Source of the DNA: Psychromonas sp. SP041
GTDB lineage: Bacteria; Pseudomonadota; Gammaproteobacteria; Enterobacterales; Psychromonadaceae
Reading direction: 5' to 3'
Length of the DNA: 64,000 nt
NCBI RefSeq assembly: GCF_000470315.2
Contig: NZ_CBRF02000021.1
Location: forward strand, 1-64,000
Positions 47,364-56,937 of the stretch are shown piece after piece; the stretch's first letter is position 1, and the number at the start of each line of letters is the position of its first letter. The notes under the pieces were generated by a model. That model had not been told where the DNA came from. It made no database searches and saw only the letters and a list, made by a program, of their open reading frames with translations. Position numbers and translations under genes: made by a program.

Positions 47364-48941
47364 TTATAAAATACTTTTAGGTACTACTATTCTAGATTTA
47401 ACTTTTAAACGCTTAGTTAAATCCACTTTATGGTCAGGGTTCCAATCTAGTGTTACTTCCCAAGCGTTTTCAGGCTGCATTTCAACGAGCATGGCCGCTT
47501 TCACTTTCTTAGCAATCGCTGTAGAGGGTATTATGACAACGCTTTCCGTATTTAAATTGGCGCTACGAGGGTCTAAGTTAAAGGTACCAATGACAGTTAA
47601 ATTGTCATCAATCACCATTGATTTAGCATGTAAACCAAATATAGGTGCCTGCTTTAATTGTTTGGACATCTCTTGCGACATCACTTTTTGCCTTATTTGG
47701 GCATCAGGTTTAAATTCATAGATGCTAACGCCAGTCTTTAGTAAAGCATCGCGATCTCTTTGATAGCCGCTAAAAGCTTCTAAGTTATCGTTTGAAGCGA
47801 GGCTATTGGTTAATATTTTTACCTCTACTCCATTATCAACTAAGGTTTTTAAAATGCCTTTACTTAAATCGGTGGTGATTAAATAAGGCGTTTGAATAAT
47901 GACTGATTTCTTCGCTTGCGTAATTAATGCAATTAACTTGCTGGTTGCGATACCACCTCCGCCTAAAAAGACCTCTCCATCATTCTTACCTGGTGCATCT
48001 GAAACGTATTCAATGTTATCTAACCAATGAACATCACCATCATCCACTGCTTTTTTAAAGGCGACTGGCATTGCTTCTATTTGCGCTCTGACTTCAGGTA
48101 AAAAATTTGTAGGATTACAAGCGTATTGATGGAGTTTTTGAAAGTTGGGCACTTCTTTTTGAAATGCTTCTTCAGTTGCTTTATCTGCTAATAAATCGGT
48201 AACAGGGACGCTTAAACTATGCTGCCAAAATTCATTAAATGATTGCTCAATATTATTGGCTGTTGGGCCTATTAATAATGTATCTCTATCTCTAAAATTA
48301 TATTCATGATCATAACCAAAATATTCATCTGCAACATTCCTTCCACCAGTAATAGAAACGGCACTATCTACGGTAAAGGTTTTATTATGCATACGCTGAT
48401 TAAAGGCATGAAAGTCAGTGACTAGGTTAGTGAGTTTTTGTACGATGTTTTTACCGGTGTTTACAAGTGGATTATAAATTTTAATAGCAATATTGGGGTG
48501 TGCATTGAGTATTAATAGCTCATCACCTTTAGCATCTAACATGATGTCATCAACTAATATCCGTACTTTAACGCCACGTTCAGCTGCTCTAACCAAATAA
48601 TCGATAGCTAATAAACCAATGTTATCCGTAGAGAATATAAAATATTGCACATCAATGGTTTTTTCTGCATGTTCACTTAACCAAGCTCTTGTGAACATTG
48701 CTTCTGTGCCTTGCTCTAAGACATAAACACCCGTTTTTCCGTCTTCGATATAGTGAGAGTAGGCTGCAAGTTGCTCAGTGAGCGTAGTGCTCTTCTGAAA
48801 GCTAATATCTTTACAGTAATCTTCGCTATCGTTAGAAAATCTTTCTGGCGCAGGTGTGCATGCAGAAAGAAATAATAGGCTAAGTACTAAAGTGACTATT
48901 TTAAAAGTATTAATATTGCATCGCTGTGTTAATTGATTCAA
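47364..48941 (-). CDS. Phospholipase D-family lipoprotein (cardiolipin synthase-like)
   Basis: An exported lipoprotein of 525 residues from TTG 48941, with lipobox LLFLSAC followed by TPAPERF. It carries two HKD motifs: HNKTFTVDSAVSITGGRN and HAKSMVIDDNLTVIGTFNLD. These place it in the PLD superfamily, near the cardiolipin synthase/YmdC branch. It would transfer or hydrolyse phosphatidyl groups at the cell envelope. An SD-like AGGGA lies 6-7 bp before TTG 48941; an ATG at 48980 is in frame but lacks a ribosome site and would lengthen the signal peptide. It is monocistronic. Confidence 0.88.
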   Translation of the reverse strand: MNQLTQRCNINTFKIVTLVLSLLFLSACTPAPERFSNDSEDYCKDISFQKSTTLTEQLAAYSHYIEDGKTGVYVLEQGTEAMFTRAWLSEHAEKTIDVQYFIFSTDNIGLLAIDYLVRAAERGVKVRILVDDIMLDAKGDELLILNAHPNIAIKIYNPLVNTGKNIVQKLTNLVTDFHAFNQRMHNKTFTVDSAVSITGGRNVADEYFGYDHEYNFRDRDTLLIGPTANNIEQSFNEFWQHSLSVPVTDLLADKATEEAFQKEVPNFQKLHQYACNPTNFLPEVRAQIEAMPVAFKKAVDDGDVHWLDNIEYVSDAPGKNDGEVFLGGGGIATSKLIALITQAKKSVIIQTPYLITTDLSKGILKTLVDNGVEVKILTNSLASNDNLEAFSGYQRDRDALLKTGVSIYEFKPDAQIRQKVMSQEMSKQLKQAPIFGLHAKSMVIDDNLTVIGTFNLDPRSANLNTESVVIIPSTAIAKKVKAAMLVEMQPENAWEVTLDWNPDHKVDLTKRLKVKSRIVVPKSIL

Positions 48942-49205
48942 TTGCTTTCCCTGCTTGATAATAACCATCGTATATTTCATAGGACTGATATAAATCTTGT
49001 TAGTTGCTAATGTTAATGACTAATCTTGCTTATTAATGTTACCTGTTAATAAGCGTACTAATTATTTTTATTGAGAATTTAAATAATAACAAAACTAAAG
49101 GCTGGCTATCGAATTTTATTAATGGACTCTAATTTATCTGTTTTTATAACTTTAGCTTTTAATAGTTTCATTGCTTTTTTGATGTAGCAGGGGAGTTTTA
49201 TTGTG
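48942..49205. other. Spacer upstream of the PLD-like gene
   Basis: AT-rich DNA that should carry the PLD-like gene promoter. It ends where the tRNA-derived repeat array begins. No gene is seen. Confidence 0.4.
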
Positions 49206-49265
49206 AGGTTCTTCTATCTCTGAGTTTAAACTAAAAGCTAAACCAAGGACTCGTCCGTTTTAGAT

Positions 49266-49302
49266 ACAAAAAAAGCCACAATTAAATTAATCATTGTGGC
49301 TT
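49266..49302 (-). terminator. Terminator of array unit 4
   Basis: On the minus strand AGCCACAATG, a loop, and CATTGTGGCT-like sequence (ATTGTGGCTTTTTTT) forming a stem with a T-tract, after the most distant tRNA-half copy. Confidence 0.75.
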
Positions 49303-49470
49303 AGGAATCGTTACAAAATAACTTGCGTTAAAGTGTTTCCCAAAAGCCTTAAATGACTGGCTATGTTGAAAACAAAACCGCAAATAATGTTGAAGCCGAT
49401 CCTTTAATGATGGTCCTTTGTCTCTGGGTTTAAATTAAAAGTTGAACCAAGGATTTTCCACGCAAATACA

Positions 49471-49503
49471 AAAAAGCCCTAAGTATTTTCATACTTAGGG
49501 CTT
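49471..49503 (-). terminator. Terminator of array unit 3
   Basis: AAGCCCTAAGTATG, a short loop and ATACTTAGGGCTTTTT on the minus strand. The stem sequence differs from the other units but has the same position, so the hairpin and not the sequence is kept. Confidence 0.85.
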
Positions 49504-49568
49504 AAATGATGGTGCTTTGTCTCGAGGGTTTAAATAAAGAGTTAAACCAAGGACTTTCCGCGCAAATA

Positions 49569-49603
49569 CAAAAAAGCCACAATTAAATTAATAATTGTGG
49601 CTT
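49569..49603 (-). terminator. Terminator of array unit 2
   Basis: AAGCCACAATTATT, a short loop and AATTGTGGCTTTTTT on the minus strand. Confidence 0.85.
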
Positions 49604-49668
49604 GAATGATGGTGCTTCGTCTCGAGGGTTTAAATAAAGAGTTAAACCAAGGACTTTTCGCGCAAATA

Positions 49669-49703
49669 CAAAAAAGCCACAATTAAATTAATAATTGTGG
49701 CTT
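49669..49703 (-). terminator. First terminator after the tRNA operon
   Basis: AAGCCACAATTATT, a short loop and AATTGTGGCTTTTTT on the minus strand, directly after the distal tRNA-Phe. It is the expected end of the main tRNA transcript. Confidence 0.88.
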
Positions 49704-49709
49704 GAATGA

Positions 49710-49785
49710 TGGTGCTTCGTCTCGGAATTGAACCAAGGACACGAGGATTTTCAATCCTCTGCTCTACCGACTGAGCTAACGAAGC
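49710..49785 (-). tRNA. tRNA-Phe (GAA), distal copy
   Basis: 76 nt on the minus strand: acceptor stem GCTTCGT/ACGAAGC, anticodon stem GAGGA/TCCTC with loop TTGAAAA (anticodon GAA), T-loop GTTCAATTC, and encoded CCA. It is identical to the copy at 49964-50039. Confidence 0.96.
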
Positions 49786-49817
49786 ATAACTTTTATCATC
49801 TTACGATGATTTGTAAA

Positions 49818-49893
<76 letters not shown>

Positions 49894-49963
49894 ACATAAA
49901 CCGTTCTGAGCTTTCGCTCTTATTATTGATTGAAATAAATCTTTTCAATAATATTTTAAATAA

Positions 49964-50039
49964 TGGTGCTTCGTCTCGGAATTGAACCAAGGACACGAGG
50001 ATTTTCAATCCTCTGCTCTACCGACTGAGCTAACGAAGC
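49964..50039 (-). tRNA. tRNA-Phe (GAA), proximal copy
   Basis: The first tRNA of the operon, identical over its 76 nt to the distal tRNA-Phe. The two were probably made by duplication. Confidence 0.96.
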
Positions 50040-50053
50040 ATTTTTTTACTTTT

Positions 50054-50148
50054 CAACTCTGTCTGAATCTTTTCGACTGAGCTAATAAAGCATTGTTTCA
50101 TTCTTAATTAACTCTGTCTATGTTTTCAGACCGAGCCAATGAAGCAGG
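50054..50148 (-). repeat. Two decayed tRNA 5'-half copies in the operon leader
   Basis: Upstream of the first tRNA-Phe on the minus strand, two segments (50111-50148 and 50054-50093) resemble its 5' half: TGCTTCATTGGCTCGGTCTG and TGCTTTATTAGCTCAGTCG against TGCTTCGTTAGCTCAGTCGG. Both then lose similarity and end in GACAGAGTT. They cannot form a tRNA. Confidence 0.7.
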
Positions 50149-50158
50149 AACGAGGCGT

Positions 50159-50187
50159 ATTAAATAGATTTTAGAGTCTATCGTCAA
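50159..50187 (-). promoter_or_regulatory. tRNA operon promoter, stringent type
   Basis: Minus strand: TTGACG (-35, 50182-50187), a 17-bp spacer, TTTAAT (-10, 50159-50164), then a GC-rich ACGCCTCG discriminator, as in stringently controlled stable RNA promoters. Confidence 0.7.
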
Positions 50188-50278
50188 CCTATTTTTACAG
50201 ATTTATTAAGTTTTTAACGTGTTTGCTTGTGCTTTGAACGTTAAATGCTTTAAATCTGAACACCTCGTTTAAGTTTAA

Positions 50279-50548
50279 TTAATCTTTAGGTGTGAAGCCT
50301 TCAATCTCTACATCTTTATCTTCAAATAAATAACCGACCATTGCTTCTTGAATAAGTGCACGATCTTCTGCTTTCATTAGGTTTAATTTCTTTTCGTTAA
50401 TCAGCATCGTTTGTTTGTGTTGCCATTTCGCCCATGCTTCTTGGCTAATGTTCTCAAAAATACGCTTGCCAGTTTCACCTGGGATTAATTGAAATGCTAA
50501 ACCGGGCGCTTCTTTTTTTAAATAAGTACAAAATACAGTACGAGACAT
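50279..50548 (-). CDS. yggX: YggX, Fe(2+)-trafficking protein
   Basis: An 89-residue small cytoplasmic protein that opens [17 protein letters not shown] and has [16 protein letters not shown] and [18 protein letters not shown] sequence ([15 protein letters not shown]), the YggX family pattern. In enteric bacteria YggX protects iron-sulfur clusters from oxidation and may carry iron. AAGGAA precedes the ATG. It follows mutY by 3 bp on the same strand. MutY has an iron-sulfur cluster, so the mutY-yggX order, also seen in E. coli, makes sense. Confidence 0.96.
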   Translation of the reverse strand: MSRTVFCTYLKKEAPGLAFQLIPGETGKRIFENISQEAWAKWQHKQTMLINEKKLNLMKAEDRALIQEAMVGYLFEDKDVEIEGFTPKD

Positions 50549-50551
50549 TAT

Positions 50552-51616
50552 TTATTCCTTGTGCGTGATTTTAGTAACGGTGTTTAATATCTTTTTAGTC
50601 GCCGCCGCTAATCCAACTTTTTGTGGTTGTTGTAAGTTATACCAAAGCTGACCATTATGTTCCATGATTTGTTCAGTTTCTTGCTGACTAAATTCAACTA
50701 ATATTGGCGATATATCAAAATGATAGTGGCTGAATGTATGGCGAAAAGTCGCAAGCTCTGTTGCTTGATAATCAGTAATTCCAATCTCTTTTAAACTATT
50801 TAATGCCGATTCACTGTCGATAAATTCGGGAAAGCACCAAAGGCCACCCCAAATCCCTGTCGGAGGGCGTTGAATAAGCTGTATAGATTGCTGTTTATTT
50901 CTTAATACCAACATCACTGCCGTTTTGGTCGGGATTTTTTTCTTAGACTTAGGTGTTGGGTATGCCGTCATACAATCGTCAGCTAATGCTAAACAATCAG
51001 TAGAGACAGGGCATTGGTCGCACTTCGGTTTACTGCGAGTACAAATCATTGCACCCATATCCATCATCGCTTGGTTAAATACCTTCGTATCTGTTTTAGG
51101 CGTAAGTTTATCGGCTAATGTCCAAAGTTGGTTTTCAACTTTCTTTTCACCTGTCCAACCTTCAATTTTTTGATGGCGAGTTAACACGCGTTTTACGTTA
51201 CCGTCTAAAATAGAAAAGTGTTTATTCAACGTTAATGACAAGACAGCACCCGCAGTAGAGCGTCCGATACCGGGTAATGCAATCACATCATCAAATTCTT
51301 CAGGAAACTTCCCATCAAACTGGTCACGAACGATTTGTGCCGCTTTGTGTAAGTTACGTGCTCGAGCGTAATAACCTAACCCTGTCCAATGGTGTAATAC
51401 TTCATCAATAGGGGCATTAGCTAAATATGAAATAGAAGGAAAAGATCGCATAAACTTATTAAAATAAGGGATCACGGTCGCCACTTGAGTTTGTTGTAAC
51501 ATGACTTCACTAACCCATGTTTTATACAAACTTTTATCTAACTGCCATGGTAAGGTTTTACGGCCATGTTGTTGGTGCCAATCATTGATTCTTTGGCTAA
51601 AATGCAACTCACTCAC
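50552..51616 (-). CDS. mutY: MutY, A/G-specific adenine glycosylase
   Basis: A 354-residue base-excision enzyme that removes adenine opposite 8-oxoguanine. The helix-hairpin-helix [12 protein letters not shown] with the catalytic Asp in [12 protein letters not shown], the cluster C-x6-C-x2-C-x5-C ([17 protein letters not shown]), and a C-terminal Nudix-like domain ([16 protein letters not shown]) are present. I chose GTG 51616 (product [13 protein letters not shown]), with GAAGAG upstream, because it matches the usual N-terminus. An ATG at 51685 would add 23 unrelated residues and overlap upstream DNA shared with trmB. Confidence 0.95.
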   Translation of the reverse strand: MSELHFSQRINDWHQQHGRKTLPWQLDKSLYKTWVSEVMLQQTQVATVIPYFNKFMRSFPSISYLANAPIDEVLHHWTGLGYYARARNLHKAAQIVRDQFDGKFPEEFDDVIALPGIGRSTAGAVLSLTLNKHFSILDGNVKRVLTRHQKIEGWTGEKKVENQLWTLADKLTPKTDTKVFNQAMMDMGAMICTRSKPKCDQCPVSTDCLALADDCMTAYPTPKSKKKIPTKTAVMLVLRNKQQSIQLIQRPPTGIWGGLWCFPEFIDSESALNSLKEIGITDYQATELATFRHTFSHYHFDISPILVEFSQQETEQIMEHNGQLWYNLQQPQKVGLAAATKKILNTVTKITHKE

Positions 51617-51742
51617 TAGAAACTCTTCGATAATAATGGGGGGGCTATAGTCTAGCAGAGTTGCACAATTAATATAACATTGCATAATGCACTGCTAATT
51701 AGCCCAATTACAGTTATAGCCGATCAATTTAAAGGTAAAAAA

Positions 51743-52489
51743 ATGACAGAGCATGACCAGTCTGCGACAGATAATGGAACAGAAGAAAACAACATTGAAA
51801 ACACGAAAGAGAAATATATTCGTAGAATTCGTTCTTTTGTTAAACGTGAAGGGCGCATGACTAAACGTCAGCAAACTGCAATTGATGATCTATGGCCAAC
51901 AATGGGCGTTGATTACCAAGAAAAACAAATCAATTTTAGTGAGTTATTTGGTAATGATAACCCTGTCGTATTAGAAATTGGTTTTGGTATGGGCAAGTCA
52001 TTAATTGAAATGGCACAAAGTGCACCAGAGAAAAATTTCTTAGGCATTGAAGTACATGGTCCTGGTGTTGGTGCTTGTTTAGCCGATGCGGGTGAAGCTA
52101 GCGTAACTAATTTACGTGTAATGAATCATGATGCGGTTGAAGTGTTAGAATTCATGATCCCAGATAAAAGCTTATCTACATTCCAATTATACTTTCCTGA
52201 TCCGTGGCATAAAGCGCGTCATCATAAGCGTCGTATTGTACAGCCTGCTTTTATTGAAAATATGCGCCCTAAGTTAGCGATTGGTGGTGTTATCCACATG
52301 GCGACTGATTGGGAAAATTACGCAGAGCACATGTTAGAAGTATTGAAAGCTGCGACCCATTTTAAAAATGCTAGTACAGAAGGTGATTATGCACCGCGTC
52401 CTGATTGGCGCCCACTGACTAAGTTCGAGTCTCGTGGCCACCGTTTAGGTCATGGTGTATGGGATTTGTTGTTTGAGCGTGTAAGTTAA
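51743..52489 (+). CDS. trmB: TrmB, tRNA (guanine-N7)-methyltransferase
   Basis: A 248-residue SAM-dependent enzyme that forms m7G46 in tRNA. The SAM motif [30 protein letters not shown], and the TrmB signature [18 protein letters not shown] are clear, as is the C-terminal [22 protein letters not shown] lies 8 bp before ATG 51743; an ATG at 51680 is in frame but the added segment is not typical of the family. It is divergent from mutY, as in many gammaproteobacteria. Confidence 0.97.
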   Translation: MTEHDQSATDNGTEENNIENTKEKYIRRIRSFVKREGRMTKRQQTAIDDLWPTMGVDYQEKQINFSELFGNDNPVVLEIGFGMGKSLIEMAQSAPEKNFLGIEVHGPGVGACLADAGEASVTNLRVMNHDAVEVLEFMIPDKSLSTFQLYFPDPWHKARHHKRRIVQPAFIENMRPKLAIGGVIHMATDWENYAEHMLEVLKAATHFKNASTEGDYAPRPDWRPLTKFESRGHRLGHGVWDLLFERVS

Positions 52490-52558
52490 GCTATTGGCTT
52501 TTAAGTTATGTCATTTCACTCATTAATGATGTTCATTTTAGCTAACAATCTTGAATAT

Positions 52559-52588
52559 AAAAACGAACTTAGCTAGTTCGTTTTTTTG
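52559..52588 (+). terminator. Terminator of trmB
   Basis: AAAACGAACTAGC-type stem: AAACGAACT, TAGCT loop region and AGTTCGTTTTTTTG. A 9-bp stem with a T-tract. Confidence 0.88.
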
Positions 52589-52599
52589 TTTAACCTTCT

Positions 52600-52753
52600 A
52601 TGCCCATTACCGTTCAAGTTAATGACTCAGAGAACAATTTGCGAAGTAAACACCTCATTGTTAGAATTTAACCCTTTAGAGTTTCCTCTTACTACCTAGT
52701 ATCTCTTCACTTCATTGTTTGTTGAATGTTGTGCTTTGAATGGTAACGGGTAT
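52600..52753. repeat. CCCGTTA-bordered repeat, copy 4 (long form)
   Basis: It opens with ATGCCCATTACCGTTCAAGT and closes with TTTGAATGGTAACGGGTAT, so the outer borders are inverted repeats of each other. It is longer (154 bp) than the other copies and its interior differs. Confidence 0.6.
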
Positions 52754-53042
52754 CTATAAAACAATGCATTTATTAATAGAAATTAATTAAATCCTACCTA
52801 TTGAAAAGCCAGTCTATTGAAGTTATGTAATTTACAATTATTTTATATTTTCATTTAAATTTTATCTGTATCTGTTATTATTTTTTAGCTTCCTTTTTCT
52901 TTGTACATTCCTACATTTATTAATGCTATTTTTTATTATTAACTAACTTAAGTTAACGCTTGTACAAGTAAGCTAAAAATTATTAATTGAACTCTACAAA
53001 ATATAATCCATATAAAATAATTTACACAATGAGTAAATAACT

Positions 53043-54551
53043 ATGACATTAAACAACAAAATTTATTCACTCATTATCCTTGCAATGAGTCTTGCCGCAT
53101 TTTCATCTAATTCTTTTGCTGAGAATACTTATCAGAGTTACCAACTAAAATTCTCTATTGAAACTAATGCTGTAGCAGAGACCGGTAGTGATAACTACTC
53201 ACCGATTCCTACCGCTTATATTATTGGAGGAGATGCAGTAGAACGCGAATATCCTTGGATGGTTGCTATTTATAACTCGGATAGTTTTATTTGTGGTGGC
53301 GTTTTGATTAGCTCTAATTGGGTGGCGACGGCGGCACATTGTGTTTATGAAAGCGACGATGAAGAGGGGAGTGCGACTGCTTACGACACATCGAATTATA
53401 GTCTCATTATTGGCGAGTCTACTCATTACTCTTCAATAAGAGCTGCAAAGTCTGCAGGCGTTACGATTCATAACCTTAACAATATCGTCATCCAACCTAA
53501 TTATGATGTCGATACCATTGATTATGATGTTGCGTTGCTTGAATTAGATGCTTCTTATTATCAACCAGGGCCAGCTCTTACAATCGCATCTCAATTTGAT
53601 GATATTGAGGAAGGGAATTTACTGACTACGATCGGTTACGGTGTAACGTCAGCGGATGACAATGCAACACCAGCAGAAAAAATACCAACAACCTTACAAG
53701 AAGTTGATTTGCCTTATATTCCAGAAAACCAATGTTATTGGAATTCATATAATAAAATGACAGACAACATGTTTTGCGCAGGTTATTCAGATGGTACTGA
53801 TATTGATAGCTGTTCGGGTGATAGTGGCGGTCCAGTATTCAGAACACTTGATGGTCAATTAAGTTTAGTGGGTTTAGTCAGTTGGGGTGGGAATACATGC
53901 TCAACCTACCCAGGTGTTTATACCAAGATTAGTAAATTACGTAGTTGGATTTTAGATAATATCGACGGGCTGCAAGTCGTTGAGCAAGGCGTTGCTAGTT
54001 ATGATACTAATCAAGGTCGTTTTTCTGAAGGTTTAATCAGTGTTTATCAATATGGTTCAGACTTAGATCGTTATTTAGATATTGGTGATTTAACATTTGA
54101 TGATAGTGCTTATAGCGACAGTTTAAGCGTTAGTGATTATTGTAGTAATACTTATCTGTATTCGACTTCGGATAACGAAGCAAGCTGTCAAATGAGATTT
54201 GATTTAACAGATGTGATTGACGAAGATACTTTGTTTACAGCAACCTTATTAGTGAGCGACGATAGTGAAGTAATAGTGGAAGATGATTCAAGTGGTGATG
54301 AGGTTATTGTGACAGATGATAATTCAAGTGATAGCTCAGATGATGACTCAACTGATACTGATGACACAACTGACAATGATGTAACGGAGCCAACAGATGT
54401 TACTGCAACGTCATCGAGCAGTTCTAGCGGCGGTAGTTTAGGTTTTATCTCTTTATTTGCATTGGGTTTGGTAGCTTGGCAGCGTAGAAAGCTGATGCTT
54501 TATAATTATATAATGAGTGATAAAAATAATGACTACGAAAAAACAATATAA
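53043..54551 (+). CDS. Trypsin-like serine protease with GlyGly-CTERM
   Basis: A 502-residue secreted protease: signal peptide (cleaved near residue 26, SFA/EN), a propeptide, then IIGGDAVEREYPWMV at 60 as mature start. The triad is His99 (TAAHC), Asp162 (YDVALLEL) and Ser261 (CSGDSGGP); Asp255 six residues before Ser predicts trypsin-like cleavage after Arg/Lys. A second domain (about 310-410) and an Asp/Ser/Thr-rich linker follow. SSSSGGSLGFISLFALGLVAWQRRK is given here in two parts: SSSSGGSLG and a hydrophobic span ending RRK, the GlyGly-CTERM sorting signal. Nineteen extra residues after RRK are unusual. It resembles the Vibrio VesA/B/C proteases, which are type II secreted. Confidence 0.92.
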   Translation: MTLNNKIYSLIILAMSLAAFSSNSFAENTYQSYQLKFSIETNAVAETGSDNYSPIPTAYIIGGDAVEREYPWMVAIYNSDSFICGGVLISSNWVATAAHCVYESDDEEGSATAYDTSNYSLIIGESTHYSSIRAAKSAGVTIHNLNNIVIQPNYDVDTIDYDVALLELDASYYQPGPALTIASQFDDIEEGNLLTTIGYGVTSADDNATPAEKIPTTLQEVDLPYIPENQCYWNSYNKMTDNMFCAGYSDGTDIDSCSGDSGGPVFRTLDGQLSLVGLVSWGGNTCSTYPGVYTKISKLRSWILDNIDGLQVVEQGVASYDTNQGRFSEGLISVYQYGSDLDRYLDIGDLTFDDSAYSDSLSVSDYCSNTYLYSTSDNEASCQMRFDLTDVIDEDTLFTATLLVSDDSEVIVEDDSSGDEVIVTDDNSSDSSDDDSTDTDDTTDNDVTEPTDVTATSSSSSSGGSLGFISLFALGLVAWQRRKLMLYNYIMSDKNNDYEKTI

Positions 54552-54806
54552 TGGAAATTTAGTTACCGTTTTTTAGATATTACTTTTTATGTGAGTTCGT
54601 TAGAATATAATTCTATGCTCTACAAATAATAAAACCTCCTTTATTAAATTAACTTAAATGCGCTTTATTTCAGTGTAAATAAATTGATATATTTTTAATT
54701 TAATAGATTTAAAGCTCATTTTAGTTAATTTAAATATAATATTAAATGGCTTTTAATATTATAAATTAAAGCTATTGTCGAGTGTGCTTTACGCTCTTAA
54801 AATTAA

Positions 54807-55682
54807 TTATGTGGTCGAATTAGAATATTTATTAGCAATTTCTGCAGCTAAAATAGCTGTTTTATGTGTGATTTCAGATCGTGGATCATTTAAATATGAT
54901 GCGGTAAAAAGTATATCGTTAGGTACCCATCCAGGATCAAATACTTTAATTCGTTGATCATTTATAAAACGTTGTGCAAGTTGAGCTGGCAATGCACCAA
55001 TGCCAATTCCAGAAGCTATCATTTCAAAGCTCGTTGAAAGAGAATTTGAAGGAAATATTTGCCCTAAGGAGCCATAACGATGCATTAGTTCCGATACAAT
55101 ATCTTGATAAGGACGGGAGAGTCGAGAAAATGAAAATATAGGTGATTTAGAAAGGTCTGGTGACTCCTCATTAATACTACAAAACCAGTTTAATTTAAAC
55201 TTAGGCAGTATAATATTTTCAACATTACCTTCTGGTAGTGGCCCCATCAAAAAAGCTAAATCTATATTCCTAGATAATAATTGTTCTCTTAAATTAATTG
55301 TTACATCGACTGAAAGTTCGATAACTAGTTTAGGATATAGTTTTCTTAATGCAGCTAGGAAATCGGATAGCCATGATTGTGCAACCGTTTCTGCAACCCC
55401 AATACGAATAAGACCTTTCACTTCTTCAGTTGGAGTTAATTCTGATTTTATTAACTCCATATAAGATTCTATTTTTTCTGCATGAGACCTTAATAAAATA
55501 CCTTCTGTAGTCAAAACAACACCTGTTTTATGACGTTCAAAAAGTTGTACTCCTAACTCACTTTCTAGCGCATATATACGAGCTGAAATAGCTGGTTGAG
55601 ATAAATTCATTTCATGTGCCGCTCGTCTAATTACACCAAGCTTTGCGACCCATAAAAATGTTTTTAATTGATCGAATGTCAT
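54807..55682 (-). CDS. LysR family transcriptional regulator
   Basis: A 291-residue regulator. Residues 1-60 are the LysR helix-turn-helix (FLWVAKLGVIRRAAHEMNLSQPAISARIYALESELG), and about 90-285 a periplasmic-binding-protein-like effector domain. It is divergent from the TRAP transporter operon with a 189 bp gap, the usual arrangement for a LysR regulator and its target. A perfect inverted repeat ACTCGAA-N6-TTCGAGT in the gap could be its operator. The ligand is likely the TRAP substrate or a product of it. Confidence 0.93.
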   Translation of the reverse strand: MTFDQLKTFLWVAKLGVIRRAAHEMNLSQPAISARIYALESELGVQLFERHKTGVVLTTEGILLRSHAEKIESYMELIKSELTPTEEVKGLIRIGVAETVAQSWLSDFLAALRKLYPKLVIELSVDVTINLREQLLSRNIDLAFLMGPLPEGNVENIILPKFKLNWFCSINEESPDLSKSPIFSFSRLSRPYQDIVSELMHRYGSLGQIFPSNSLSTSFEMIASGIGIGALPAQLAQRFINDQRIKVFDPGWVPNDILFTASYLNDPRSEITHKTAILAAEIANKYSNSTT

Positions 55683-55779
55683 ATTTTTTTCTCATTCTTT
55701 AATTTTATTAAATATTTACGTGAAAGGTTTAAGTTATCAATAATGATAAAATAATATAGTTTGACATTATCACGTTTAA

Positions 55780-55799
55780 ACTCGAAACTGAATTCGAGT
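55780..55799. promoter_or_regulatory. Putative LysR operator
   Basis: The perfect inverted repeat ACTCGAA-N6-TTCGAGT lies 72 bp upstream of the TRAP binding-protein start. A second inverted pair, TGATAA (55744-55749) and TTATCA (55767-55772), lies beside it. Confidence 0.55.
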
Positions 55800-55871
55800 C
55801 TTAAAGAGGTTAGAAAACACTCAGAGTAAAGTTAATATTTTAAAAAACTATTGATAAAGGAAGAGAATATT

Positions 55872-56936
55872 ATGACCAAATGGAATTCAAAAAAAATTAT
55901 AGCTGGTTCAGTTTTTAGTGCGATATTATCCATGAACGTAAGTGCAAATGAGACACTTTCTATAGTAGGAAGCTGGAGTAGTTTACCGCTTAATAAACTT
56001 TACGAGAATCCTTTTTGGAATGAAACCATCCCGGCTGATAGTAAAGGTGAATTTAAAGTTACGATGACAACTCTTGATCAAATGGGTATTGGCGGTTCTG
56101 ATGTATTTCGAATGCTTGCAGATGGTGTTTTTGATATAGGTATGACTTCTGCCGATTATGCTGTTTCGGATACACCTGCTCTGGAAGGATTAGATGTTCC
56201 GTTAATTGCAAATACAGCCTCTAAAGCGAAAGAGCTCGTCGACGCAGCTAGACCAATGATAGATGACATTTTTAAAGATACTTTCAATGCTAAAGTCTTA
56301 GCTATTGTTCCTTATCCTCCTCAAGTTGTTTTCTGTAATGCAGAAGTTAAATCATTAAGTGATTTAGCGGGTTTGAAAATTAGAGCGTCCGGGCGTATGA
56401 CTGCAAAATTTTTAGAAGCGCTTAATGCTCAAAGTGTCAATATTGGGTTTGGGGAAGTGCCTGGCGCATTACAACGTGGTGTTATTGATTGTGCCGTAAC
56501 AGGTGCTGGATCTGGTTATAGCGCTGGCTGGTGGGAAGTTACTACACACTTGATGAATTTACCACTTGGTGGATGGGATCCTGTTGTAACTGCTATGAAT
56601 CTGGATAAATGGGATTCATTAAGCGAAAAAAATCAAAACTTTATTCAAGAGTCAGTTAAAAGTAAATTTGAAAAACCAGTATGGGACTCTGCTCAAAGTG
56701 CGTTAAATGATGATATTGCTTGTTTAACAGGCAACGATAATTGTTCTAAAGGAGATGTTAGAAACTTAACGTTAGTCGAAATATCTGAGTCAGACATGCT
56801 AAAAGCTAAAGGTATTTTAGAAAGTAAAGTGCTACCAGAGTGGGCTGAACGCGCGGGAAGTGAGTGGATTCAACGATGGAATAAAACTGTTGGGCATGCA
56901 GCGGGTATAGAAATTTCAGTGAATAAGGCTCAATAG
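55872..56936 (+). CDS. TRAP transporter substrate-binding protein (DctP family)
   Basis: A 354-residue periplasmic binding protein. Signal peptide to about residue 25 (MNVSA/NE), then the DctP fold with LYENPFWNETIP, DIGMTSADYAVSDTPALEGLDVPL, VVFCNAEVKSLSDLAGLKIRASGRMTAKFLEAL (in parts) and NIGFGEVPGALQRGVIDCAVT; the Arg in KIRASGR is the residue that usually binds a substrate carboxylate. GGAAGAG lies before ATG 55872. It is the first gene of the operon with the two permeases, a DUF2848 gene and an amidase. The substrate is probably an organic acid; which one is unknown. Confidence 0.93.
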   Translation: MTKWNSKKIIAGSVFSAILSMNVSANETLSIVGSWSSLPLNKLYENPFWNETIPADSKGEFKVTMTTLDQMGIGGSDVFRMLADGVFDIGMTSADYAVSDTPALEGLDVPLIANTASKAKELVDAARPMIDDIFKDTFNAKVLAIVPYPPQVVFCNAEVKSLSDLAGLKIRASGRMTAKFLEALNAQSVNIGFGEVPGALQRGVIDCAVTGAGSGYSAGWWEVTTHLMNLPLGGWDPVVTAMNLDKWDSLSEKNQNFIQESVKSKFEKPVWDSAQSALNDDIACLTGNDNCSKGDVRNLTLVEISESDMLKAKGILESKVLPEWAERAGSEWIQRWNKTVGHAAGIEISVNKAQ

Positions 56937-56937
56937 T

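Larger units (their letters stand above)
49206..49709 (-). repeat. tRNA-Phe 3'-half tandem array with terminators (rtT-like)
   Basis: Downstream of the tRNA operon (minus strand) lie ~100-bp units. Each has a copy of the tRNA-Phe 3' end (GTCCTTGGTT, then ...CGAGACGAAGCACCA) with a ~20 nt insertion in the T-arm, followed by a terminator hairpin. Units start at 49610, 49510 and 49411, all spaced 99-100 bp from the CCA end of the real tRNA at 49710; a fourth, decayed unit lies near 49206. The encoded CCA is kept in the two nearest units. Confidence 0.85.
52490..53042. other. trmB to protease spacer
   Basis: 553 bp. It contains the trmB terminator, a long CCCGTTA-type repeat (52600-52753) and about 290 bp of AT-rich DNA in front of the protease gene, with no further recognised content. 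Confidence 0.5.

Noticed and set aside
47335..47721. A 128-codon open frame on the plus strand at the end of the PLD-like gene
   Set aside because: It is antisense to the conserved second HKD region of the PLD-like gene and resembles no family.
50054..50148. An additional tRNA gene upstream of the first tRNA-Phe
   Set aside because: Only the 5' half is recognisable; there is no anticodon stem, T-arm or 3' acceptor strand.
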